A stretch of DNA of 64,000 nucleotides from Trogon surrucura (Eukaryota; Chordata; Aves; Trogoniformes; Trogonidae). The DNA is taken from positions 4,770,468 to 4,834,467 of the forward strand of contig CM036657.1 of NCBI GenBank assembly GCA_020746105.1. Direction: 5' to 3'. The notes beneath the pieces are model-generated. The model was not told the origin of the DNA. It searched no databases and saw only the letters and a list, made by a program, of their open reading frames with translations. A program made the translations under genes and the position numbers. This document shows, piece by piece, positions 51,151 through 63,096 of the stretch (position 1 is the stretch's first letter; each line of letters starts with the position of its first letter).

Positions 51151-53372
51151 GACGGGAGAAGCATAAGGGAGTTGACAAGCATAAGGGAGTGCGAAAGTGA
51201 AACAGGCTGGTGGAGAAACGCCCTGAGACAAAGACAGCAGGAAGAGGCTCTACAAGAATTGGAGGAACCCCTCCCCTCCTGTCACTAGGCAAAAGGAGGG
51301 GACCTAAGGGACAAGGGGGAGTGGAGAGAGGTCCCTTGTCGGAGAGGCAAACGAAAACCGTCCCACCCATCTCCCTCACCTTCCCAGATGCCCTTGCATA
51401 ATAGGTATGGGGCTTTGGGACTTGAGGACCATGCAGGTGGAGATGGAGATGCAGATCCACCCAGTGAGTTGCCCAGGGCTTATCTCTCACCCCCATGCCT
51501 TAGAACTTCCTCGATTAAGAAGAAAAGGAGGGTAACTGTAATAGGCAACTCCCTCCTGAGGGAAACAGAGGGCACCATCTGTCGACCAGACCCAACCCAC
51601 AGGGAAGTCTGCTGGCTCTCTGGGGCTCGGGTCAGCGAAGTGAAGAGGAAGCTGCCTGGTCTGGTGCAGCCCTCTGGTAAAAACCCTTTGTTAGTTGTCC
51701 AGGTTGGTAGTGATGAAGTTGTAGAGAGACGTCCAAAGGCGATCAAAAAGGACTTTAAGGCATTGGGGCAACTAGTACATGGATCAGGTGTGCAGGTGGA
51801 GTTTTCATCAATCCCTCTAGTGGAAGGGAAAAACACTGAAAGAGGGTGGAAAACACACCTGATCAACGCATGGCTCAGAGACCGGTGCCACCGTTGGAAA
51901 TTCGGATTCTTTGATCATGGGGAAGTTTACATGGCACCGGGTATGCTAGCGACAGATGGAATACATCTGTCCCAAAGGGGGAAAAGGATCCTAGGACAGG
52001 AGTTGGCAGGGCTCGTTGAGAGGGCTTTAAACTAGGCTCAAAGGGGGAAGGGGATAAAACCAGGCTCACTAGAAATGAGCCTAAGGACAGCCTTCAGTCT
52101 GCCATCCCACTTGAGGTGGATAGTGGTGTCATATGTAACAAACCCAGGGCTGCTAGGGATAAGACTCGGGATGACGTACCGGTGTTGGAGGTGGTGTCTG
52201 TACCATGGCTCAAGTGCATATATGCCAATGCCCAAAGCATGGGAAACAAGCAGGAGGAATTAGAAGCTATTGTACACCAGGGAAACCATGATGTAATTGC
52301 CATCACAGAAACGTGGTGGGGTGATTCGCATAGTTGGAGTGCCACAATGAATGGCTACAGGCTCTTTAGAAAGGATAAGCAAAGAAAGAGAGGTGGTGGG
52401 GTAGCATTACATGTTAAGGAGTGCTTTGACTGCCTATAATTCAATGTCAGGCACACCAAGGTGGAGTGTTTATGGGTAAGGATAAAGGGGAAGGCCAATG
52501 AGGCTGATATCCTAGTGGGAGTCTGCTACAGACCACCTGACCAGGATGAAGACACTAATGAGGCATTCTTTCAACAACTTGGAGATGTCTTGTGTTCACT
52601 AGCCCTAGTTCTCGTGGAGGACTTCAATTTACCAGATGTCTGCTGGAAGTACAGCACAGCAGAGAGAGGGCAGTCCAGGAGGTTTCTGGCATGTATGGAT
52701 GATAACTTCCTGTTGCAACTGGTCAGTGAGCCTACCAGGGCTAGTGCCCTGCTAGACCTACTGTTTACGAACAGGGAAGGGCTGGTGGAAGATGTGGTGG
52801 TCGGAGGTCGCCTTGGCCACAGCGACCATGATATGACAGAATTTTGAATATGTGGTGAAGTTAGGAGGGTCGTCAGCAAAACTTCTACCTTGGACTTCCA
52901 GAGGGCTGACTTTGGAGTATTCAGGATGCTGGTTCAGAGAGTCCCTTGGGAATTAGCCCTTAAAAACAAAGGGGCCCAGGAAGGCTGGGCTTACTTTAAG
53001 AATGAAATCATGAAGGCATAGGAGCAAGCTGTCCCTATCTGCCAAAAAATGAGCTGGCAGGGAAGAAGGCCAATATGGTTGAGCAGGGAGCTTTTGCAAG
53101 AACTCAGGGGAAAAAAAAAGAGTGTATCAACTCTGGAGAAAGGGGCACGTGAATCAGGAAGCATTTAAAGATCTTGTAAGGTCATGCAGAAAGAGAATTA
53201 GAGAAGCAAAAGCTCAGTTAGAAATTAATCTGGCTATCTCTGTAACGGATAACAAAAAGTGCTTTTATAAATACGTTAATAACAAAAGGAGGGTCAGGGA
53301 AAATCTCTATTCCTTATTGGATGAAGGGGAGAACATAGTAACAGAAGATAAGGAAAAGGCTGAGATACTTAA
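51151..53372 (+). pseudogene. CR1 LINE: ORF1, endonuclease and linker, cut at 3' end
   Basis: The ORF1 C-terminal part (51388-52035) carries an esterase-like block (RVTVIGNSLLRETEG, then VVQVGSDEVVER and DGIHLSQRGKRILGQEL). ORF2 starts near 52,100 with an endonuclease (CIYANAQSMGNKQEELEAIV, ITETWWGDSHSW, SDHDMTEF), with a stop at 52,437 and another at 52,847. The linker follows (LVRSCRKRIREAKAQLEINL) and stops at 53,372, where an oppositely oriented CR1 tail begins. The RT is missing. Confidence 0.85.
51388..52035 (+). pseudogene. CR1 ORF1 C-terminal esterase-like domain
   Basis: 215 uninterrupted codons ending at the natural ORF1 stop (GLVERALN). It has a GNSLL block in place of the GDSLL nucleophile motif seen in the sibling ORF1 at 57.4 kb, so the catalytic-type Asp is changed to Asn. 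The N-terminal zinc-finger/coiled-coil half is missing or broken upstream. Confidence 0.75.
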
Positions 53373-53445
53373 TCACAGAATGTTCGGGGTTGGAAGGGAC
53401 CTCAAAAGATCATCTAGTCCAATCCCCCAGCCAGAGCAGATTCAC

Positions 53446-55830
53446 CTACAGTAGATCACACAGGAACGCGTCCAGGCAGGTTTTGAATGTCTCCAGAGAA
53501 GGAGACTCCACAACCTCCCTGGGCAGCCTGTTCCAGTGCTCTGTCACCTTCACTGAGAAGAAGTTTCTTCTCGAGTTTAAGCGGAACCTCTTATGTTCCA
53601 GTTTCAGCCCATTACCCCTTGTCCTATCAGTGGTTGTCACCGAGAAGAGCCTGGCTCCATCCTCGTGACACTCACCCTTGATATATTTGTAAACATTAAT
53701 GAGGTCACCCCTCAGTCTCCTCTTCTCCAAACTAAAGAGCCCCAGCTCCCTCAGCCTTTCCTCATAAGGGAGATGCTCCACTCCCTTCATCATCCTAGTT
53801 GCCCTGTGCTGGACTCTCTCCAGCAGTTCCCTGTCTTTCTTGAACTGAGGGGCCCAGAACTGGACACAGTATTCCAGATGGGGTCTCACCAGGGCAGAGA
53901 AGAGGGGAAGGAGAACCTCTCTCGACCTACTAACCACCCCCCCTTCTAATACACCCCAGGATGCCATTGGCCTTCCTGGCCACAAGGGCACATTGCTGGC
54001 TCATGGTCATCCTGCTGTCCACCAAGACTCCCAGGTCCCTTTCCCCTACACTGCTCTGTAATAAGTCATTCCCCAACTTATACTGGAACCTGGGGTTGTT
54101 CCTACCCAGATGCAAGACTCTACACTTACCCTTGTTATATTTCATTAAATTTTTCCCCGCCCAACCCTCCAGCCTGTCCAGGTCTCGCTGAATGGCAGCA
54201 CAGCCTTCTGGCGTGTCAGCCACTCCTCCCAGCTTGGTGTCATCAGCAAACTTGCTGATAGTACTCTCTAGTCCCTCATCCAAGTCATTGATGAATATAT
54301 TGAATAATACTGGTCCCAGTACCGACCCTGGAGGGACTCCACTGGATACAGGCCTCCAATCAGACTCCACCCCATTGACCACAACTCTTTGGCTTCTTCC
54401 CCTTAGCCAGTTCGCAGTCCACCTCACTACCCGAGAGTCTAGACCACACTTCCTCAGTTTAGCAGCAAGGATGCTGTGGGAGACTGTGTCAAATGCTTTA
54501 CTGAAGTCAAGGTAGACCACATCGACCGCTCTGCCATCATCTATCCACCTTGTTATATCCTCGTAAAAGGCTATGAGGTTAGTCAAGCACGACTTCCCCT
54601 TGGTGAAGCCATGTTGACTGTCTCTAATGACCCTCTTATCCTTGATATGCCTTGAGATGGCACCAAGGATAAGTCGTTCCATCACTTTCCCAGGGATGGA
54701 GGTGAGGCTGACCGGTCTATAGTTTCCCGGGTCCTTCTTCTTGCCCTTTTTGAAGACTGGAGTGACATTTGCTTCCCTCCAGTCCTCAGGCACCTCTCCC
54801 GTCTCCCAAGACTTGGTAAAGATGACGGAGAGTGGTCTAGCAATGACATCAGCCAGCTCCCTCAGCACCCGTGGATGCATCCCGTCTGGACCCATGGATT
54901 TATGGATGTCCAGATTGCTTATTTGGTCCCTAACCCAGTCCTCATCGACTAAAGCAAACTCCTCCACTGCCCTGACTTCCTCTGGGGCCGCAGGGGAACG
55001 GGGCTCCTCAGGACAGCCTCTGGCAGAGTAGACAGAGACAAAGAAGGCATTCAGTAACTCTGCCTTCTCTGTATCTTCTGTCACCAAGGCACCCACCTCA
55101 TTCATCAGTGGGCCTACATTGTCTCTGGTGTTAGTTTTATCTGCCACGTATTTGAAAAAGCTCTTCCTGTTGTCCTTGACCCCTCTCGCCAGGTTCAATT
55201 CTAGGGAGGCCTTTGCTTTCCTAGTTGCCTCCCTACATCCTCGGACAACAGCCTTATATTCTTCCCAAGTGGCCAGCCCCGCCTTCCAGGATCTGTAAAT
55301 TCTCCTCTTGCACTTGAGCTTACACAGAAGATCCCTGTTTAGCCACGCAGGTCTCCTGGCTCCCTTCCTTGACTTCCTACGTGTCGGGATGCTCTGATCT
55401 TGAGCACGGTAGAAGCAGTCCCTGAACGCTAACCAACTATCTTGGGCCCCTTTACCTTCAAACAGCCTTGCCCATGGGATTTTCTCTAGTAATTGTTTGA
55501 AAAAGCCAAAGTTTGCCTTGGCGAAGTCCAGGGTTGCAATTCTGCTTGCTATTTTGTTTCTGCTACATGAGATCCTGAACTCCACCATTTCATGGTCACT
55601 GCAGCCAAGGCAGCCCTCAACCTTTACTGCTTCAACCAGATCCTCCTTGTTAGTGAGGATGAGGTCCAGCAGTGCTCCTCTCCTAGTCAGCTCCTCCACT
55701 ATTTGCATCAGAAAATTATCATTGATGCACTGGAGGACCCTCCTGGACTGTGGCTGTCTGGCTGAGTTGTCCTTCCAGCAAACATCAGGGAAGTCAAAAT
55801 CCCCCATGACAACCAGGGCCTGTGTTGTGG
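53446..55830 (-). pseudogene. CR1 ORF2 (partial endonuclease, RT), one frameshift
   Basis: The CR1 part of the frame (55,830-53,930) begins [20 protein letters not shown] (endonuclease), then [14 protein letters not shown], the linker, and the RT with [17 protein letters not shown] and [16 protein letters not shown]. Near 53,935-53,942 a run of C shifts the frame. The rest of the C-terminal domain follows in the second frame to 53,446. The sister copy at 32.6-34.3 kb has a shorter C run there. The endonuclease N-terminus is missing. Confidence 0.9.
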
Positions 55831-56755
55831 GTTGACCCTGGCCAGCCGCCAGGTACCCACACAGCCGCTCTCTCACTCCCCCTTCACGGCTAGACAGGGG
55901 GAGAAAATATTTCCAAGGGTTCAGGGTTTGAGATAAGGACAGGGAGATCACTTTCATTTACCATCCCGGGCAAAACAGACTCAATTTTAGGGAAATTAGG
56001 TACATTTATTAAAAGAACTAATCAGAGAGGAGTAGTGAGAAGTAAGAAAGAGCAAACAGATCTTAAACAGAACACCTTCCCCCCATCCCTCCCTATCTTC
56101 CCGGGCTTAACATCAATCCCGGTTTCTCCACCTCCTCCCCCCGAGCGGAGCAGGGGGACAGGGAATGGGGGCTACGGTCAGTTCATCCGACGTTGGTTTC
56201 ACCGCTTCTTCACTCCGGGGGAGGACTCTTCACACTTCCCCAGGGTTATTGTGGGGTCCCTCTCACGGGAGACAAGCTTCACGCTCTCTTCTCCGCGTGA
56301 GTCGTCCCACGAAGGGCAATTCATCACAAACTGCCCAACGGGAGACACCTCACGAGGGGCAGCCCACCCCTCGTGAGTCTGAGGTGCAGTCCTTCAGGGG
56401 AAACTGCTCCAGCGTGAGTCCCCCGCAACGTCCCAAAAGTCCCACCGGCCAACCTGCTCCAGTGTGGGCATTCCTCTCTTCCACGGGCTACCGGTTCCGG
56501 CAGCGACTTGCTCTGATGCGGGCTTCCCACGGGCTACAGTCCCCTTTCAGGCATCCACCCACACGGCGTGGAGTACTCGGTGGACATCTAAGCGGTGATC
56601 CTCACGGTGGACATCTGCACCTCGCCCATGGGCTGCAGGGGGACAACCCACTTCACCATGGTCTTCACCACGGAGACGGGGGACTCCTTCTGCTCCGGCG
56701 CCTGGAGCTCATCCTCCCCCCTCCTCCTTCTTCACTGACCTTGGTGTCTGTATAG
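55823..56755 (-). repeat. Family 2 LTR, 5'-truncated, inside CR1
   Basis: From tgttgtgggttgaccctggc to cttcactgaccttggtgtct, it matches the 22,342-23,514 LTR in reverse but lacks its first ~250 bp. The matching part of CR1 ORF2 is also missing, suggesting one deletion across both. Confidence 0.85.
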
Positions 56756-56878
56756 ATTTCAGGGAGCAAGCTGAGCACACTGATCTCACCCTAGGGGGGT
56801 GGGAGGCCACCCGGTCCTCATAATTTCTAGACCACTGCCCCGCTGCAATCCCAGCTATAACCCCATCCCCCTTCATAT

Positions 56879-57946
56879 CTAGTTTAAAGAACGCTCTATG
56901 AGTCCCGCCAGCTTGTGACCAAGGATCCTTTTTTCCCTTTGTGTAATTTGAACCCCAGCTTGTTTCAGTAGATCAGGTGCCCTGTAGATCTCCCCATGGT
57001 TAAAAAATCCAAAGCCAGACCGCTGGCACCACCCCTTTAGCCAAGTATTAATCTGCTGCACTTTGTCAAACCTTCCACTATTTTCCCTCATAACTGAAGG
57101 AATAGAGGCAAACACAACCTGTGCGCCTGATCCTTCTAGCATCCGCCCCAGTGCCCTAAAGTCCTTTTTGATTGCTTCTGGCATCTCTCTACTATCTCAT
57201 CATTACCGATCTGCATAACCAAAAGCGGGTAATAGTCCGTGGGTTTAACCAGACCAGGAAGCTTCTTGATAACATCCTTAACTCGGGCCCCAGGGAGGCA
57301 GCAGACTTCCCTGTGGGTCGGATCGGGGCGGCAGATAGGGCCCTCTGTTCCCCCTCAGGAGGGAGTCTCCAATTACGATTACCCTCCTTTTTTTCTTAGA
57401 TGAAGAAGTCCTAATGCGTGTATCCGAGCGACTTACCCTAGACAGCCCTATGGGTGAACCCTCCACTGACTCTTCCTTTGCCTGGCTCTCATTGTCTAGA
57501 GCCCCATATCTGTTTTGCAGGGGCAACCGGGCAGGTGAGGGAGGCCGGGCAAGGATTTTCCTTTCTCTCCTGGCAGGCACCTGCTTCCACTCCTCCCTAT
57601 CCTTTAGGTCCCCCCCTTTTGCCTGATGGCCAGAGGTGGGGGAATATTCTGCTCTTTGCGGAGCTTGCTGCTCGCCATTCAGGACCTGACTCCACCGATC
57701 TATCTCTCTCTCCGACTCCCTAATGCTCCTCAGCCTTTCTACTTCCTCCTTCAGCTCAGCCACCAGGCTGAGCAGATCGCTCACCTGGTCACATCGGACA
57801 CAAGTGTCGCTTCCACTACCCTCCATGGCAAGTGCCAGGCTCCGGCATTCTCTGCAGCCCGAGGCCTGAACACCCACATGCTTACGTGGGGCTTCTGTCT
57901 GGGTGCCCACAGTTTTTCTAACAACCAATGATCTGGTGGCAACCAT
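56879..57946 (-). pseudogene. CR1 ORF1 (zinc-finger/coiled-coil plus esterase-like), one frameshift
   Basis: The first 222 codons (57946-57278) include CRECRSLALAMEGSGSDTCV with a following CDQV (Cys-rich, PHD-like), a coiled coil (LLSLVAELKEEVERLRSIRE), a basic region and VIVIGDSLLRGNRG, the GDSL-type block. A frameshift near 57,330 is followed by the rest (RVKDVIKKLPGLVKP; then GVQITQREKRILGHKLAGLI) to the stop near 56,882. Confidence 0.85.
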
Positions 57947-58321
57947 AGTTGGCTCTACAATACAAGACTCTCCGGAAAGCTGTGCACAGAATAGTTTACA
58001 ACTCTTTTAAGTATTTGCCTTTTAACAAAGATTTACCCTTTTGAGCCTTTTGTTCAGTGAACAGGGACTAGTCCCTGCCCTCCCCAAGGCTTCTTATACC
58101 CTGAGGGCAGAGTTAACAGCTGATCACCGTGTTTAAAATCCCCTCGCCGCTGAGGGTGGCTCCGCCCACGCTATCTCGGGTGTCCGCCGGTGCTGGCTCA
58201 GGTTTGGTTGCTGTAGCCGGCTTAAAAAAAGCCCCCCAAAGAGCTTTTTGTCAGCCTTTTTTTTTGCTTAGATTCCTTCCCCAGTGCAGTCTTACCTGCT
58301 CTGAAGCTGGGCTCGACAGCA

Positions 58322-58650
58322 AACCTCTGAGAAAGATGGGAGCAATCTTTTTAGCAAGGCCTGTTGTGACAGGGCAAGGGGTAATGGTTTTAAACTAAAA
58401 GATGGTAGATTTAGACTGGATATAAGAAAGAAACCTTTTACAGTGAGGGTGGTGAAACACTGGCACAGGTTGCCCAGAGAGATGGTGGAGGCCCCATCCC
58501 TGGAGACATTCAAGGTCAGGCTGGATGGAGCTCTGAGCAACCTGATGCAGTTAAAGCTGTCCCTGCTCACTGCACGGGGGTTGCACTAGATGGCCTCTAA
58601 AGGTCCCTTCCAACCCAACGCATTCCATGATTCTGTGATTCTAATAAGTA
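58322..58650 (+). repeat. CR1 LINE 3' fragment
   Basis: gacagggcaaggggtaatgg, then agggtggtgaaacactggca, ending in gcattccatgattctgtgat. It is opposite in orientation to the CR1 on its left. Confidence 0.85.
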
Positions 58651-58825
58651 AAGCAAAAGCCACGCGTGCAAGCAAAGCAAAAGAAGGAATTCAGTTGCTA
58701 CTTCCCACTGGCAGTCAGGTGTTCAGCTGTCTCCAGGAAAGCGGGGTTCCATCACACGTAATGGGTGCTTGGGAAGACAAAATGCCATCACTCCGAATGT
58801 CTCCCTTTCCTCCTTCTTTCCCCAG

Positions 58826-59108
58826 CTTTTATTGCTGAGCATGATGTCGTATGGTGTGGAATATCCCTTTGTTCAGTTGGGGTCAGCTGTTACAGCTGTG
58901 TCCCCTCCCAACCTCTTGTGTGCCCCCAGCCTGCTCATTGGCAGGGCAGTATGAGAAGCAGAAAAGGCCTTGACTCTGTGTAAACACTGCTCAGCAATAG
59001 CTGATACATACCTGTGTTATCAACACTGTTTTCATCACAGATCCAAGACATAGCCCCATACTAGCTACTAAGAAGAAAATTAACTCTATCCCAGTCAAAC
59101 CCAGCACA
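58826..59108 (-). repeat. Family 3 LTR, partial
   Basis: Minus-strand LTR start CCAGCACA at 59101-59108. It contains the same U3 block (tgagcatgatgtcgtatggt; cctgctcattggcagggcag) as the copies at 12.2 and 28.4 kb. Confidence 0.85.
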
Positions 59109-59560
59109 TTCTCCCCCTCCCTTATTCCACACCATTTATGTCATGCTCAAGTCCCACACTACCCAATAGATCCTCATTAATCATCTCCCAGCCCTTCCCA
59201 TCCTTTGATACAACACACAGATATCATTCCCTTAGTCTATGGGCCACCCCTGTAAAATGTCTGTAAAATGCCCAGAAATGTCCACCGAGTTCATTTAGTC
59301 CATGACTTTGGGCTCCATCTGTTAAGGTGGTCACTCAGGACAGGAGAGGTGATTTGTTGCGTGGAGTTACTGAGCACCAAAGCCAGGTCAGGTCACTGCT
59401 GCACTTGCACTGCTTCTTGTAAGGCATTGTAACTATCTTCATTGGTTCAGGTGGTTCCTGCTATAGCAGTCCCTGTAATGTGCAACTCAAAACATGGATT
59501 ACAACAATTTAAAGGTATATCTGTTACAATCTCCACCCCTGGTCTCTTTGGGCCAGGTTA
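59109..59560 (-). repeat. 3' internal end of a family 3 ERV
   Basis: On the minus strand AAGGGAGGGGGAGAA directly precedes the LTR start, a polypurine tract like that of the intact provirus. The next ~430 bp have no frame and are probably the ERV's post-pol region. Confidence 0.55.
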
Positions 59561-60351
59561 TAGGGTTGTCCTGGTTTTGCTGGGATAGAAATCCTGTAAA
59601 CTGAGGACTTGAGCCTGGTTCTGCTTTTGTTGACGCTGGCACAAATCCAGCATAATTCCACTGATATTAGTGGCATAATCAGAAGTAATTTTTGCCTTTA
59701 GTAGGCAAGAAATGAAACTTCATTTTAAAATATAAAAGGATGCTGGCCAGAAAGCTGTGAAAGTGGGAGTATTAGTTTGTTTTTGTGGCCTCAGGAGAAA
59801 TACACTTAATACTTTTGGGTAATACAATGTTTAGATGCAAAATACAAAGCTTAGAAAACCTGAATGTTTAGATGCCTTCTGAGAATTCTTGTGAGACATG
59901 CAAGTGTCAACATGCTATTCTTTGTTATCTCTTTTAATAATGGAAAAAAAAATAAAGTCAGAAGATGATATTTGCATGTTATATTGCCTGGTAATGTGTC
60001 ACACAATGTCTTGATCATGCAGGTACTTACATATGAGGTGAACCTAATGTATCCAAGTGAATCCACTGAAGTTAGCAGAATTAACAAATGACAAAGATAA
60101 GCTTGGGTGTGAAAGCTCATGGTCTTGGGCAATAAGAAAAAAACATGATAATTATGGGAAAGTTCAGATTAAAAACATCTTTAGTAGCAATGTAGTTGCT
60201 ACTCTTACGAGATAAAGAATATCTTGTAGACTGTGGTATGTATTTTTACTCTTACTGCTAGAATACCAGACCTATGTAAATTTTTGTAATCGTTTACAAA
60301 GGAAAGGATCCCTTTTTTTTCTTTTTTTTTTTTTTAAAGTGGATTTCTTTA
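59561..60351. other. Mostly unassigned AT-rich DNA
   Basis: Starts with an LTR-like gttgtcctggttttgctggg (59,567-59,600); the rest shows no gene or repeat I recognise. Confidence 0.4.
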
Positions 60352-62001
60352 TGTACTGAGTTTATATGGCAAGATTTTGGTAGCGAGGGGGCTGCAGAGC
60401 TGGCTTCTGTGAGAAGATGTCCATGTGAGAAGATGTCTCCATGTCAGGCAGAGCCAGCTCTAGCCAGCTCCAAGAGAGACCTGCTGCTGGCAAAAGCTGA
60501 GCCAATCCGCAACATTGACAGACAGATTCTCTGTGATAATATATTTAAAAAGGGACCTGTAGTGCTAGGGCCTGAATTGTAGGCCCTGAACTGACATTGA
60601 CCTCTAGATGAACCTCTCAACCCCACGCTATATAGTATTAATCACATATGTGATGTATTGATAATCTATTGTAGCATGTATGTATATATATTCCAATGCC
60701 AATCTGTGAAAGCTTTGCTGTAACACTAACTGTGCGGTGGGAACCAGCAGGGTGATCTTTCTTTAGCTAAAGGCCAGGTGCAAGGCTGCAAAACTGGCTG
60801 CCTCTTGCTTTGTTAGAAGCATGTCACAAGACCGTGAGACCAGAGGCCTGGCTTGGGTGAGAAATATGTGATTAAGGACCGAAATAGATCGGGAGGCTCC
60901 CTTGTATTCTTCCTTTAGCCCTGGCCAGGCTGTGGGAGGAATCCAACAGAGTGGACAACACCCGATGTTCCCACGCTCGAAGTTATGTAAGGTTGTTTAC
61001 TTAATAGTGTAAAAGCTGGACCCTCTTGCAGCGATGCTTGGAGCCCTCCCCTATGAGTGGACGCACTGCGTAGGACTTCCCAGTTGCCGGGACGGTTCTC
61101 CAGAATCCTCGCTGCAACAGGGGCTCCCCAGCGACTGCGGATCTGGATGATGGTATTAGGGCGATTGGTGATGGATCTGTCTTAATCGCTATCGCTAACC
61201 CTGTATAGTACTGATCAGGTGCATTACCCTGCTTGTTCTCGCTGCTTAAAACTGGAGTATAATAAGCTTGCATTGCCTTGTTCTTGTAATACTTTGAAAT
61301 AGACAGTAAAATAAGCCGACCCTTCTGTTGGTACCTGTGTCCCTTTTCTGTGGGACCCCCCCCCCCCCCTTCCCAGGCTAATTAGAAAAACAGGACCAAA
61401 GCTGCTGTTAAACAGCATCTGGGAGAGAGGAGTGAGAGAAAGAACTCTGCAGACACCAAGGTCAGTGAAGAAGGAGGCAGAGGAGGTGCTGCAGCTGCCA
61501 GAGCAGAGATTCCCCGCAGCTCGTGGAAAAGATCGTGGAGACACAGGCTGTCCCCCTGCAGCCTGTGGAGGTTCACAATGGAGCAGATTTCCACCCTGCA
61601 GCCTGTGGAGGACCTCACGCCGGAGCATGTGGATGTGCCCTGAAAGAAGCTGCAGCCCATGGAGAGACCACACTGGAGCAAGCTCTTGACAGGAACTACA
61701 GCCCATGGAGAGCAGCCCATGCTGGAGCAGGTTTTCTGGCAGGACCTGTGGCCCCGTGGAGGAACCACTCTGGAGCAGTCTGTTCCTGAAGGACTGCAGC
61801 TTGTGGGAAGGACCCACACTGGAGAAGATTGTGAAGGACTGTCTCCCATGGGAGGGACCCCGCGCTGGAGCAAATGAAGACCATGAGGAGGAAGGAGCGG
61901 CAGATACAACGCATGATGAGCTGACCGCAACCTCCATTCCCCATCGCCCTTTGCTGCTTCAAAGCAGGGAGGTAGAGCAGTCGGGAGTGAAGTTGAGCCT
62001 G
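60352..62001 (+). mobile_element. Family 2/4 LTR with an inserted element
   Basis: The left part (60,352-60,575) starts TGTACTGAGTTTATATGGCA and has ataatatatttaaaaagg. The right part (about 61,385-62,001) has aactctgcagacaccaaggt and the degenerate ctgcagcccatggag array. Between them lies a foreign ~800-bp block. Confidence 0.7.
60578..61385 (+). repeat. Inserted LTR-like block, family not recognised
   Basis: Starts tgtaggccctgaactgacat and contains tatatatattcc, then agacagtaaaataagccgac, a poly(A)-signal-like block followed by ctgtgtcccttttctgtggg and a run of 13 C. The order suggests U3-R-U5, but the ends and target duplication are unresolved. Confidence 0.4.
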
Positions 62002-62094
62002 TGTGCTGGTTTTGGCTGGGATAGAGTTAATTTTCTTCATAATAGCTAGTATGAGGCTATGTTCTGGATTTGTGCTGGAAACAGTGTTGATAAT
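62002..62094 (+). repeat. Family 3 LTR 5' end fragment
   Basis: TGTGCTGGTTTTGGCTGGGA to aacagtgttgataat, directly joined to a family 1 LTR. Confidence 0.8.
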
Positions 62095-62492
62095 TGTCCT
62101 AGTCTGAGCTAAACAGAACCAATTCTGTTCAGTCATTTTTACTTTCCAGTTCAGTCTCTTCTAAGAGGCTGCACATTCTGAAGTCAGCAGCATGTTTTTG
62201 CAGACAGTGGCTGCTACTGGCAGTGATAACACCTGATGTTTGCAGTCACTGCCTGGGACTGGGATGCAGAAAGGCTCTTGCTGATACTTATTCCTGTAGT
62301 GACCAAGGCCACTGCTGGCTCTTGTGTGCCACACTGGGGGTGCCAGCAACTAAAAGAAATCACAAGGAAGTAAAAGGTTGCACCTCTGGTGAGCAACAGC
62401 CAGGACAGGTGATCAACGACAATATTCCATTCCATATACATCATATTCAGTATAAAACCTGTATACCAGTATAAACCTGTAAACCAGTATAA
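62095..62492 (+). repeat. Family 1 LTR U3 fragment with triplicated TATA block
   Basis: TGTCCTAGTCTGAGCTAAAC through the family 1 U3 to the promoter, where cagtataaa occurs three times (62,449-62,493) before CR1 sequence begins. Confidence 0.85.
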
Positions 62493-62996
62493 AGCTCGGG
62501 AGCCCTCAGCACAAGGATATTGACCTGTTGGAGTGAGTCCAGAGGAGGATCACAAAGATGATCAAAGGGCTGGAACATCTCTCCTACAAGGTCAGGCTGA
62601 GAGAGTTGGGGTTGTTCAGCCTGGAGAAGTGAAGGCTCCGGGGAGACCTTGTTGCAGCCTTCCAGTACCTGAAGGGGACCTCCAGGAAAGCTGGGGAGGG
62701 ACTGTTTACAAGGGCATGTAGCAACAGAACAAGGGACAATGGTTTTAAACTGGAGAAGGGTAGATTTAGAATAGATATCAGGGAAAGGTTATTTACAATA
62801 AGGGTGGTAAATACTAGAACAGGTTGCCCAGAGAGGTGGTGGAGACACCATCACTGGAGGCATTCAAGGTCAGGCTGGATGGGGCTCCGAGCAACCTGAT
62901 CCAGTTAAAGTTGTCCCTGCTCACTGCAGGGGGGTTGCACTAGATGGCCTCTAAAGGTCCCTTCCAGCTCAGCACATTCTGTAATTCTACATGGCA
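62493..62996 (+). repeat. CR1 LINE 3' fragment
   Basis: ggagtgagtccagaggagga, then ctggaacatctctcctacaa, with broken C-terminal ORF2 and the tail cattctgtaattctac. Confidence 0.85.
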
Positions 62997-62997
62997 T

Positions 62998-63095
62998 AGC
63001 CACAGCAGATATACCTCTGGAGAGACTGTGGCTCATAGATAAGGCTCCACTTGGAGCAGGTACACCGTCCTAAGGGACTGCAGTTCATAGTTAAT
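62998..63095 (+). repeat. LTR fragment of family 2 repeat array
   Basis: ctctggagagactgtggctc and aagggactgcagttcatagt resemble units of the array in the family 2/4 LTRs. Confidence 0.5.
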
Positions 63096-63096
63096 C

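Larger units (their letters stand above)
53373..58320 (-). mobile_element. Nearly full-length CR1 LINE with an LTR inside
   Basis: Reading leftwards: GC-rich 5' region (58,320-57,950), ORF1 (57,946-56,879), a family 2 LTR (56,755-55,823) in place of the first part of ORF2, then ORF2 from mid-endonuclease to the end (55,830-53,446) and the tail (gttcggggttggaaggg, cacagaatg) at 53,373. Without the LTR about 4.0 kb of CR1 is present. Confidence 0.85.
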
